A stretch of 64,000 nt of DNA from Brockia lithotrophica (lineage in GTDB: Bacteria; Bacillota; Bacilli; Thermicanales; DSM-22653). The translations under genes and the position numbers were made by a program. The notes below the pieces were generated by a model. The model did no database searches. It saw only the letters and a list, made by a program, of their open reading frames with translations, and was not told the DNA's origin. Positions within the stretch are counted from its first letter, which is position 1. Each line of letters opens with the position of its first letter. The stretch spans positions 625,206-689,205 of the forward strand of contig NZ_RBIJ01000001.1 in the NCBI RefSeq assembly GCF_003633725.1. Reading direction: 5' to 3'. Shown piece by piece: positions 1-6,127 of the stretch.

Positions 1-208
1 TCTCTATGATCCCGACTCACGAAGGAAGAAGCCCGAAACCGCCGGAATCCCTCCACGGATACGAGGAAGTAGACGTCTCGAGCGCCTCGCGCGCCACGAT
101 TCCCAGCTCCGCATGCGAAAAACCTTCGCCGCACAGGCAAAGGCGCGGCATCTCGCCGTCTTAGCCGATTGCAGACGTACGAAGCCCGACTTCCGACCAA
201 ACGAAAAC

Positions 209-232
209 GGCGCCGCACCGATATGCGGCGCC
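209..232 (-). terminator. Hairpin terminator of the small Cys-rich gene
   Basis: A perfect 9-bp stem (GGCGCCGCA and its complement) closes a 6-nt loop. On the minus strand it is followed by GTTTTCGTTT. It lies about 45 bases past the stop of the gene at 279-533. On the plus strand there is no T tract. Confidence 0.6.
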
Positions 233-278
233 TTGCAAAACGCCTTTCGGGCCGCTTTTCTGGCGCCCGGGCGACGGA

Positions 279-533
279 TTAAGGCTTTCCGAACGTACGG
301 GGGGACTTTGGCGGATTTCCTCCCGCCGGAGGAAGGGAGAGGTCGAAACTCGTCCCAAACGGCGAACAACCTCCCCCCGCCCGGGGACAGCTTTGGCGCA
401 AAGGGCAAGTGGCGCACGGGTCGCCGCCGCGCAAGGCGTCGGCCCAGACTTTCGCCGTCCGCCAGAGGGTTCGCGCCGAAAAGGCCAAGGCCAAAGCGAC
501 GATGGCGATGCCGAGAACGCTTCCGGGCGTCAC
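279..533 (-). CDS. Small Cys-rich single-span membrane protein (FeoB-associated type)
   Basis: Eighty-four residues. Residues about 4-22 form one membrane span, followed by a short basic/polar stretch and a Cys cluster, CATCPLRQSCPRAGGGC. This layout (one helix, then CxxC-x5-C-type cysteines) is that of the small FeoB-associated Cys-rich membrane proteins of Firmicutes, which are thought to handle metal or redox next to the ferrous-iron channel. No feoA or feoB is in the window, so the link to iron is only by resemblance. The GTG start is set by AAAGGGGG about 7 bases upstream. The Pro-rich C-terminal third looks unstructured. It is transcribed toward the window edge and followed by a good terminator hairpin. 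Bases 1-208 beyond it show no gene I can support. Confidence 0.5.
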   Translation of the reverse strand: MTPGSVLGIAIVALALAFSARTLWRTAKVWADALRGGDPCATCPLRQSCPRAGGGCSPFGTSFDLSLPPAGGNPPKSPRTFGKP

Positions 534-706
534 GGCGATTCCCCCTTTGCCCGATTCCCGCGGGCGAGGTTAAGGCGTCTGCCGGTGAACGCAAGCGTAC
601 GGTGAAAATGGGTTTCATACTCAGTATACCACGGGAGAAACCCCAGGCAAATGCGAAAGACCTCTGTCCCGGCGGCGTACGTCCGCCCGAAAGGCGCCCG
701 CACTCC

Positions 707-735
707 TTGCCAAATGGTGCCATCTGTGATATTTT
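707..735 (+). promoter_or_regulatory. Sigma-A-type promoter of hsp20
   Basis: TTGCCA (707-712), a 17-base spacer and TATTTT (730-735). Transcription would start near 742, 36 bases before the hsp20 ATG. No CIRCE element (TTAGCACTC-N9-GAGTGCTAA) is visible, so HrcA control is not supported. Confidence 0.5.
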
Positions 736-777
736 GATAATTGCGGGACAAACTTACGGCTGAAGGGGGGATGGGCC

Positions 778-1224
778 ATGTTCGGGATCGTACCTTTCCG
801 CGACCGGAAACGCCGGGACGTGCGGAGCGTCTTCGACGAGTTTAGCTCCCTCATGGACCGTCTTCTGGACGAAGACTTCTTCCTCGTGCCGTTTGTCCCC
901 CGTAGCTTCCGTACGGACATCCGCGAAACGGAGGATGCCTACATCGTCGAGGCGGAACTCCCGGGTGTCCCGAAGGAAGCCATTCGCGTGACGTACGACG
1001 AAGGCGTCCTGAGCATCGTTGTCGAAGAAGACAAGGACATCACGGAGGAAAAGGGCGAATACATCCGCCGCGAACGCTACCGCGGGCGCAACGAACGCCA
1101 CTTCGCGTTGGAAAACGTGGACGAGGAAAAGATCACCGCTTCGTTCGAAAACGGGGTGCTCCGGATCACGCTTCCCAAGCTCAAGCGTACGCCCCCCAAG
1201 GGCCGAGAGATCGTCATCGAGTAA
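778..1224 (+). CDS. Hsp20/alpha-crystallin small heat-shock protein
   Basis: A 148-residue ATP-independent cytoplasmic holdase that binds unfolding proteins and keeps them refoldable. The alpha-crystallin domain spans about residues 42-130. Visible hallmarks are the AELPGV strand near residue 60 and NGVLRITLPK near 125-134. The C-terminal IVIE supplies the I-x-I motif that plugs neighbouring dimers in the oligomer. The length is normal for the family. ATG is chosen because AAGGGGGG lies about 7 bases upstream. The gene stands alone between its own promoter and a strong terminator shared with the convergent zur gene. Confidence 0.95.
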   Translation: MFGIVPFRDRKRRDVRSVFDEFSSLMDRLLDEDFFLVPFVPRSFRTDIRETEDAYIVEAELPGVPKEAIRVTYDEGVLSIVVEEDKDITEEKGEYIRRERYRGRNERHFALENVDEEKITASFENGVLRITLPKLKRTPPKGREIVIE

Positions 1225-1235
1225 CCCAACCGCGC

Positions 1236-1274
1236 AAAGGCCCCTCGGCCGGTTGCCGAGGGGCCTTTGTTTTG
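1236..1274. terminator. Bidirectional terminator between hsp20 and zur
   Basis: A 13-bp perfect stem starting AAAGGCCCCTCGG (1236-1248) pairs with 1256-1268 across a 7-base loop. It is flanked by T-rich sequence on the hsp20 side and by AAA on the other, so it can serve both convergent genes. Confidence 0.85.
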
Positions 1275-1295
1275 CGGGTTTCGGGTTTGGCGGCT

Positions 1296-1742
1296 TCAGA
1301 CGACGGCCGTCACGTCCCCCACCTCTTTGCGGCAGCGGGGGCACAACCCGTAGAGCTCGAACTTGTGGTCGACGATGAGGACGTCGGGATCCAACCCGTT
1401 CAGCGGGAGGACATCCAACGGGCAACCGGGGATGACCATCGTCGCCCCGCAGCGAATGCAGATGAAGTGGTGGTGGTGCTCCTCGGTATCGCAGCGCAGG
1501 CGAAAGCGGCGCTGGCCGTCGAACTCGATCGACGTGACGATGCCCAGCGCCTCAAAGAGGCGGAGGTTGCGGTAAATCGTATCGAAACTCAAGTAAGGGT
1601 AGTCGTCGTGCAGGAGAGCGAAGAGATCTTTAGCCGTAAGGTAGCGGTCTTCGCGGGCCAAAGTGCGGAGGATCGCCTCGCGCTTGTTCGTCGCCTTGTA
1701 GCCCTCATCTTCTAAGCGCCGAAGCGCCTCTTCTACGCGCAC
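1296..1742 (-). CDS. zur: Zinc-responsive Fur-family repressor (Zur)
   Basis: A 148-residue Fur-family winged-helix repressor. The DNA-binding domain is residues 1-82. A His-rich hinge (HHHH, 89-92) leads into the dimerisation domain, which has two CxxC pairs (C95-x2-C98 and C134-x2-C137) forming the structural zinc site, and DHKFELYG at 125-132. Family members include Fur, Zur and PerR. I call Zur from context: it is the last gene of an operon with a znuB-type permease and a znuC-type ATPase, and that operon has a perfect Zur-box palindrome at its promoter. The GTG start follows AAAGGAGG by 10 bases and lies 6 bases after the znuB stop, so it is co-transcribed and probably autoregulated. Confidence 0.88.
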   Translation of the reverse strand: MRVEEALRRLEDEGYKATNKREAILRTLAREDRYLTAKDLFALLHDDYPYLSFDTIYRNLRLFEALGIVTSIEFDGQRRFRLRCDTEEHHHHFICIRCGATMVIPGCPLDVLPLNGLDPDVLIVDHKFELYGLCPRCRKEVGDVTAVV

Positions 1743-1747
1743 GGTCC

Positions 1748-2758
1748 TCAGCCTCCTTTCCCGTCCGCGGCCTCTCCGTTCGAAGGTCCGAGGGGCGAAA
1801 GGCGGACGAGTCCCCGCGAAGCTTCGAAGGACGCAACACCTTCGTCGTCACGCGAAAGCGGCACGTTCGCACTGCGGACAAGGGGGCGTGGGGCTTCCCC
1901 TGTCGTCCGACGGCGGAGGCGTTTCCCCAACCCTTCTCCCGTAAGGACGAAGAGCAGGGTGAGCGCGGCGACGAGGACGATCGTACCCCCCGTGGCGAGG
2001 TTGTACGTGTAGGAAAGCACTGTTCCCGTGAGCACGGCCCATTCCCCGAAGAGGACGCTCAGAAGGATCGTCTCCTTGAAGCTTCGGGCGAGGCGCACGG
2101 CCGTAGCCACGGGCAGCGTGATGAGGGCGGAGACGAGGAGCATCCCTACGACGTTGAGGGCGACGCCGATTACGAGGGCGAGAAGGACGGCAAACAAAAA
2201 GTTCACGAACTCGGCGGGAACGCCGGAAACGCGGGCGGTGTCCTCATCGAAGGAAAGAAAGAGAAGTTCTTTGTAAAAGAGGACGACGAGGAATAGGATC
2301 GCCGCGCTCGCAAAGGCCATGCGGTACAGATCCGCCGAAGTTACGGAGAGGATGTTCCCGAAGAGGAGGTCAAAGACGTCCACGTTGAGCCCGCGGACGA
2401 TGCTCAAAAGCACCACACCAAAGCCCACGCCCGTGGAAAGGGCGATGGGGATGGCGATCTCACTGTACGAGCGGTACGCTCCGCGCAACTTCTCGATGAA
2501 GAGCATCGCCAAGAGGGCAAAGAGCATCCCGAAGTACACGGGATCGATGTGGGCAAACCACGGATACGTCGACGCGAGGATGATCCCCGTGGCGACGCCG
2601 GGAAGGGCGATGTGGGCGAGGGCGTCGGCGATCACGGGCAGGCGCCGGACGAGCACGAACGTGCCGATGAGGGGCGCGACAAATCCCGTGAGAAGGCCGC
2701 CAAGCAAGGCGTTTTGCAAAAAGCGGTAGGTGAGGAGGGCTTCCAGAAATTCGCGCAT
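1748..2758 (-). CDS. znuB: Zinc ABC transporter permease ZnuB
   Basis: A 336-residue ABC-3 family integral membrane permease for metal ions, with eight or more hydrophobic helices from residue 14 on. It forms the channel for zinc (possibly manganese) handed over by a solute-binding lipoprotein. The N-terminal run FLQNALLGGLLTGF and the central GLNVDVFDLLFGNILSV segment are typical of the family. The last about 60 residues (RRRTTGEAPRP onward) are a polar extension not needed for transport. It lies between znuC and zur. The cognate binding protein ZnuA is not in the operon and must be encoded elsewhere. Confidence 0.9.
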   Translation of the reverse strand: MREFLEALLTYRFLQNALLGGLLTGFVAPLIGTFVLVRRLPVIADALAHIALPGVATGIILASTYPWFAHIDPVYFGMLFALLAMLFIEKLRGAYRSYSEIAIPIALSTGVGFGVVLLSIVRGLNVDVFDLLFGNILSVTSADLYRMAFASAAILFLVVLFYKELLFLSFDEDTARVSGVPAEFVNFLFAVLLALVIGVALNVVGMLLVSALITLPVATAVRLARSFKETILLSVLFGEWAVLTGTVLSYTYNLATGGTIVLVAALTLLFVLTGEGLGKRLRRRTTGEAPRPLVRSANVPLSRDDEGVASFEASRGLVRLSPLGPSNGEAADGKGG

Positions 2759-2817
2759 CCTTACGCGTCACCTCCCGGTGCACTCGTCCGCCGCACGCGC
2801 CTCAAATCCGGGTCGGT

Positions 2818-3624
2818 CTATGAACCTAGCGCGCGGTGCGCGACGGGCACCATGAGTTCCCCGTACGCCTCGCGAAGCACGCTCTCCCAGCGGGCGCGGA
2901 AATCCGCCGTACTTCCGGCGAAAAACACGCGGCGGTTCAAGACGACGACCGTGTGCATCCGCTCCGAAACCGCCCCGAGGTCGTGGGAGACGAGGAGGAT
3001 GGAGAGCTTCCGTTCGCGGTTGAGCTTTTCCAAGAGGGCGTAAAACTCCGCTTCCGATCGCACGTCTACCCCGACCGTCGGTTCGTCGAGGATGAGGACT
3101 TCGGGATCGGATACGAGGGCGCGGGCGATGAAGACGCGCTGCTGTTGCCCGCCCGAAAGGCGGCCGATCGGGCGGTCGGCAAAGTCGGCCATCCCCACCG
3201 TCTCCAAGGCTTCACGTACCTTTTCCCGCTCGCGTCGTCCCGGGAGGCGGAACAGGCCGAGCTTCCCCGTGAGGCCCATGGTGACGACTTCCTCTACGGA
3301 AGCGGGGAACCCGAGGTTGAAACTCGCCGCCTTTTGGGACACGTACCCCACCCGCGACCACGCGCGGAACTTTTCCAAAGGCAAGCCGAACCACGCCACG
3401 CTTCCCGCGTCCGGACGGAGAAGCCCGAGGGCGATGCGCACGAGCGTGGACTTCCCGGAACCGTTCGGCCCCACGAGACCCAAGAGTTCACCGCGGTGCA
3501 AAGTCAGAGAAACGTCTTCGAGTACGGGAATGCGATCGTAGGCAAAGGTGATCCCGCGAAGTTCAAGTACCGGCTCGGCCTTCCCGAACGTCGGAGGAAC
3601 GGTGCGCACCTCCAAATGAGACAT
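2818..3624 (-). CDS. znuC: Zinc ABC transporter ATP-binding protein ZnuC
   Basis: A 268-residue cytoplasmic ATPase of the metal ABC-3 class that powers ZnuB. Walker A GPNGSGKST is at 52-60, the signature LSGGQQQR near 156-163, Walker B LILDEP at 177-182 and the switch His in LLVSHD. The reading frame stays open upstream to a TTG at 3693, but that start would lie inside the Zur operator. ATG 3624 is preferred because AAGGGGGG sits about 7 bases upstream. First gene of znuC-znuB-zur. Confidence 0.92.
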   Translation of the reverse strand: MSHLEVRTVPPTFGKAEPVLELRGITFAYDRIPVLEDVSLTLHRGELLGLVGPNGSGKSTLVRIALGLLRPDAGSVAWFGLPLEKFRAWSRVGYVSQKAASFNLGFPASVEEVVTMGLTGKLGLFRLPGRREREKVREALETVGMADFADRPIGRLSGGQQQRVFIARALVSDPEVLILDEPTVGVDVRSEAEFYALLEKLNRERKLSILLVSHDLGAVSERMHTVVVLNRRVFFAGSTADFRARWESVLREAYGELMVPVAHRALGS

Positions 3625-3691
3625 CCGAATCCCCCCTTCCCGCGCCTCGGGCGATCGAATGCCTCCCGCCACCGGGGAGGCGGAAAAATCC

Positions 3692-3712
3692 AAATCGTAA
3701 CGGTTACGATTT
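3692..3712. promoter_or_regulatory. Perfect Zur box
   Basis: A 21-bp perfect palindrome with arms AAATCGTAAC and GTTACGATTT around a central G. It matches the Bacillus Zur-box consensus TCGTAATNATTACGA except at the innermost pair. It covers about +1 to +21 of the znuC promoter, so a bound repressor would block initiation. Confidence 0.9.
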
Positions 3713-3719
3713 CAAATTC

Positions 3720-3748
3720 ATTGTACCACGTCGGCAAAAGAGCGTAAA
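3720..3748 (-). promoter_or_regulatory. Promoter of znuCB-zur
   Basis: On the minus strand: TTTACG (3748-3743), 17-base spacer, TACAAT (3725-3720). The predicted start near 3713 abuts the Zur box. Confidence 0.65.
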
Positions 3749-3770
3749 GTTCGGGCGCGCGCCTCGCGCG

Positions 3771-4859
3771 TCACGCGCCCGAGGAAAGGCGGCGGGCGTT
3801 TTCCTCGCTACGCCGGATGTTCGCCAGGTGCTCTTCGTACGTCTGCGCGAAGTAGTGTTCACCGCTGCCGTCCTTTTTGGTCACGTAATACAGGTACTCA
3901 TGGCTCTCCGGAAAGACGGCGGCCTTGAGGGCCTCCCGTCCGGGATTGGCGATGGGCCCCGGGGGAAGGCCGTGGACGCGGTACGTGTTGTACGGATGGT
4001 CTACTCCGAGGTCGTCGTAGCCGATCTTCTGCCGATGGGGATCGCCGAGGGCATAGGCTACGGTCGCGTCGATCTGGAGGGGCATCTTGTGCGCAAGGCG
4101 GTTGTAGATTACGCCGGCGATCTTCGGCCGTTCGTCCGGGACGACGGCCTCGCGTTCCACGAGGGAGGCGACGATTACGGCTTCGTCGAGGGAAATTCCC
4201 CGGCGTTTCAGCTCTTCCCGCCACGCGGGATCGAAGACCTCGGCAAAGCGCTGGAGCATACGCTCCGCGATCGCGTGGGCACCCGCATCCTTCGGAACCG
4301 TGTACGTATCCGGAAACAGGTACCCTTCCCAACGGTACTTGCGACCCGAACGTTCATCGGGAGAAGGTACGTCGTCCGAAAACGACAGCGAAAAGGAACC
4401 CCGCGCAACCTCGGACAAGAACTCCTCGCGCGTGCACAGCCCCTTTTCTTCGAGGAGCGAGGCGATCTCTTCCGCCGTAAACCCCTCGGGTACGGTAAAC
4501 GTGACCGTTTCCACATACGTGCGCCCTTCCCGAAGGATGCGGACGACTTCCGGCACGGAAGTGGGCGCCTCGAAGCGGTAGCGCCCCGCGAGCAGCACAG
4601 CGGAAGGCTCTTCTAGGCGCAGGTAGAGGAGGAAGGCCGGGGCGCTTCGGATCACGCCCGCGCGCATGAGGAGTTCGGCGATGTCGCGGGAGCTCATCCC
4701 GGAGGAAATCTCGACCACGATCGGATACGGAACCCCACCGTCCGCGGGAGGCGCCAAGGAAGCGCGGTACCAAGCGTACGATCCACCCAACCCTGCTAGG
4801 GCGAGGACAAGAAAAAAGAGGGCCGCCCCGAGCATCCAACGGCGTCCCTTCCGTCCCAA
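3771..4859 (-). CDS. mltG: Endolytic peptidoglycan transglycosylase MltG
   Basis: A 362-residue YceG/MltG-family lytic transglycosylase that cleaves nascent glycan strands at the outer face of the membrane and so sets strand length. One N-terminal membrane anchor (about 9-29), a LysM-like region (about 45-110) and the catalytic domain follow. WEGYLFPDTY is at 177-186. The catalytic glutamate is in ASLVEREA (Glu235 by alignment to E. coli Glu218). The start is a TTG with AGGAGAGG 6 bases upstream. Same place in the alaS block as B. subtilis yrrL. Followed at once by the znuC promoter. Confidence 0.92.
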   Translation of the reverse strand: MGRKGRRWMLGAALFFLVLALAGLGGSYAWYRASLAPPADGGVPYPIVVEISSGMSSRDIAELLMRAGVIRSAPAFLLYLRLEEPSAVLLAGRYRFEAPTSVPEVVRILREGRTYVETVTFTVPEGFTAEEIASLLEEKGLCTREEFLSEVARGSFSLSFSDDVPSPDERSGRKYRWEGYLFPDTYTVPKDAGAHAIAERMLQRFAEVFDPAWREELKRRGISLDEAVIVASLVEREAVVPDERPKIAGVIYNRLAHKMPLQIDATVAYALGDPHRQKIGYDDLGVDHPYNTYRVHGLPPGPIANPGREALKAAVFPESHEYLYYVTKKDGSGEHYFAQTYEEHLANIRRSEENARRLSSGA

Positions 4860-4928
4860 GGTCGTCCTCTCCTCTCCCGTGAGTTGCCCGCCGGCCTCTC
4901 TCTGGCGGAGCTCCTCGGCGCCCCGAAA

Positions 4929-5270
4929 TCACTCCTCTTCCAGGGACATGAGCGTGTCAAACGCCTCTTCGACGACCGCCCATTCGGCTTCGTCCTCGAT
5001 CGGGTAGAGGACGAGGCCGTCTTCGTTTTCTTCGTAGCGAAAGGCGAGAACTTCCTGTTGGTCCTCGTCCTCCGCCTCTTCCGCGTCCTGAGGGACGAGG
5101 AGGATGTAGTCCTTGCCGGTCTCGTCGACGTGGAACTGGGAGATGACCTCGTACTGGCGCTCGTTACCCTCCTCGTCGACGAGGGTGAGCACGTCCTCGA
5201 AGTCGTCGGCGTCGAGGCCGAAGGTAAACGTCAGGTCGTGGTGGGAATGCCGTTCCTGTTCTTCGCTCAT
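4929..5270 (-). CDS. DUF1292 acidic protein (YrzB-like)
   Basis: A 113-residue very acidic cytoplasmic protein matching the DUF1292 family: a beta-rich core with DVLTLVDEEGNE and YILLVPQDAEE, and a second half with FRYEENEDGLVLYPIED. The function of the family is unknown. ATG 5270 is supported by AAGGGAGG at the right distance and by a 4-base ATGA overlap with the upstream ruvX stop, so translation is probably coupled. It has the same neighbours as B. subtilis yrzB. An upstream in-frame start that adds 49 basic, Ala/Pro-rich residues is rejected. Confidence 0.85.
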   Translation of the reverse strand: MSEEQERHSHHDLTFTFGLDADDFEDVLTLVDEEGNERQYEVISQFHVDETGKDYILLVPQDAEEAEDEDQQEVLAFRYEENEDGLVLYPIEDEAEWAVVEEAFDTLMSLEEE

Positions 5271-5689
5271 GGTGTTCCTCCCTTTCGCCTGCGAAGGTAA
5301 CTGTCGAGAAGGAGCTGCGCCGCAAGGACGTCCTTGCGCTCCTTCTTGCGCGCAGGAGAAGCCCCGGCCTCCCGAAGGGCACGGAGCGCCTCCTGCGTGG
5401 TGAGCCTTTCGTCCCAAAAGACGATCTCCACGTCGGTTCGTTTGGCCAAGAAGCGGGCGACGTCTTCCGCTTGCCGCGCCGTTTCTCCGGGGCGACCGTC
5501 CAGGTGACGCGGGTAGCCGATGACCACCGTTGTGACCTCGTACTTCTCGAGGAGTTCGAGAAGTCGGGCGTACTCGTTTCCGCCGCGCCGAAAAATGGTC
5601 TCCAACCCCTGGGCCGTGATCCCGAGGGGATCGCTTACCGCGACGCCGATCGTCCGCGTCCCCACGTCAAGGGCGAGGACCCTCCCCAC
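5267..5689 (-). CDS. yqgF: YqgF/RuvX-family putative pre-16S rRNA nuclease
   Basis: A 140-residue RNase H-fold protein. It opens with LALDVGTRTIGVAVSD, carrying the first catalytic Asp. WDERLTTQEA (mid-C-terminal) and KERKDVLAAQLLLDSYL supply the remaining acidic residues. The family is called a Holliday-junction resolvase homologue and processes the 5' end of 16S rRNA in E. coli. GTG start one base after the stop of the ireB-family gene. Its stop overlaps the DUF1292 start. Confidence 0.9.
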   Translation of the reverse strand: MGRVLALDVGTRTIGVAVSDPLGITAQGLETIFRRGGNEYARLLELLEKYEVTTVVIGYPRHLDGRPGETARQAEDVARFLAKRTDVEIVFWDERLTTQEALRALREAGASPARKKERKDVLAAQLLLDSYLRRRKGGTP

Positions 5690-5690
5690 G

Positions 5691-6029
5691 TCACGAACGC
5701 TCCCCGGGAGCGGAAGGACCCTTTCCCTCGTCCGGAGAAGACGTGCCGGCCGAGGGAGAAAGCCTCGGATACACCTCGCGCGTGAGGTAGTCGCGGACGA
5801 GGAACTCGAGCAGCCGATCGCGCGGAATCTTGCGGATCAAGTTCCGCGCCTGGCGGTGCCTGGGAATGTACGCGGGCTCGCCCGTAAGGAGGTACCCGAC
5901 GAGTTGTCCTACGGGATCGTACCCCTTTTCCTCGAGGGCGGCGTAGACATCCGTTAGGATGTCCCGGACGAGATCCGCCTCTCCTCCCTCGCCCCAGGAA
6001 AAAGTTCGGGTCTGATCCGTAGGCTCCAT
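5691..6029 (-). CDS. IreB-family regulatory phosphoprotein (UPF0297)
   Basis: A 112-residue protein whose first about 85 residues are the IreB/YrzL fold, with TRTFSWGE at the N-terminus and LVGYLLTGEPAYIPRHRQAR in the middle. In Enterococcus IreB is phosphorylated on Thr residues by the Ser/Thr kinase IreK and affects cell-wall stress resistance; the N-terminal TDQTRTF has candidate Thr residues. The tail from about residue 88 is Ser/Pro-rich and not part of the family core. ATG 6029 has AAGGGGGGAG 7 bases upstream, preferred over an upstream in-frame start at 6089. Confidence 0.85.
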   Translation of the reverse strand: MEPTDQTRTFSWGEGGEADLVRDILTDVYAALEEKGYDPVGQLVGYLLTGEPAYIPRHRQARNLIRKIPRDRLLEFLVRDYLTREVYPRLSPSAGTSSPDEGKGPSAPGERS

Positions 6030-6127
6030 CAGGTCTCCCCCCTTCGGCTCCGGGCGGTCGATTTCATCATAGACCTTTTCTTCCAGCAAGTAAAGATTTC
6101 TATTTCGTCCCCGAAAATGCTAGGGCG

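Noticed and set aside
113..763. A 216-codon plus-strand open frame over the first 760 bases
   Set aside because: No ribosome binding site, Arg/Pro-rich composition typical of out-of-frame GC-rich DNA, and it covers a terminator, an antisense small gene and the hsp20 promoter.
3625..3693. Longer N-terminus of ZnuC from a TTG at 3693
   Set aside because: It would place coding sequence within the Zur box and downstream of no ribosome binding site; the ATG at 3624 has an excellent one.
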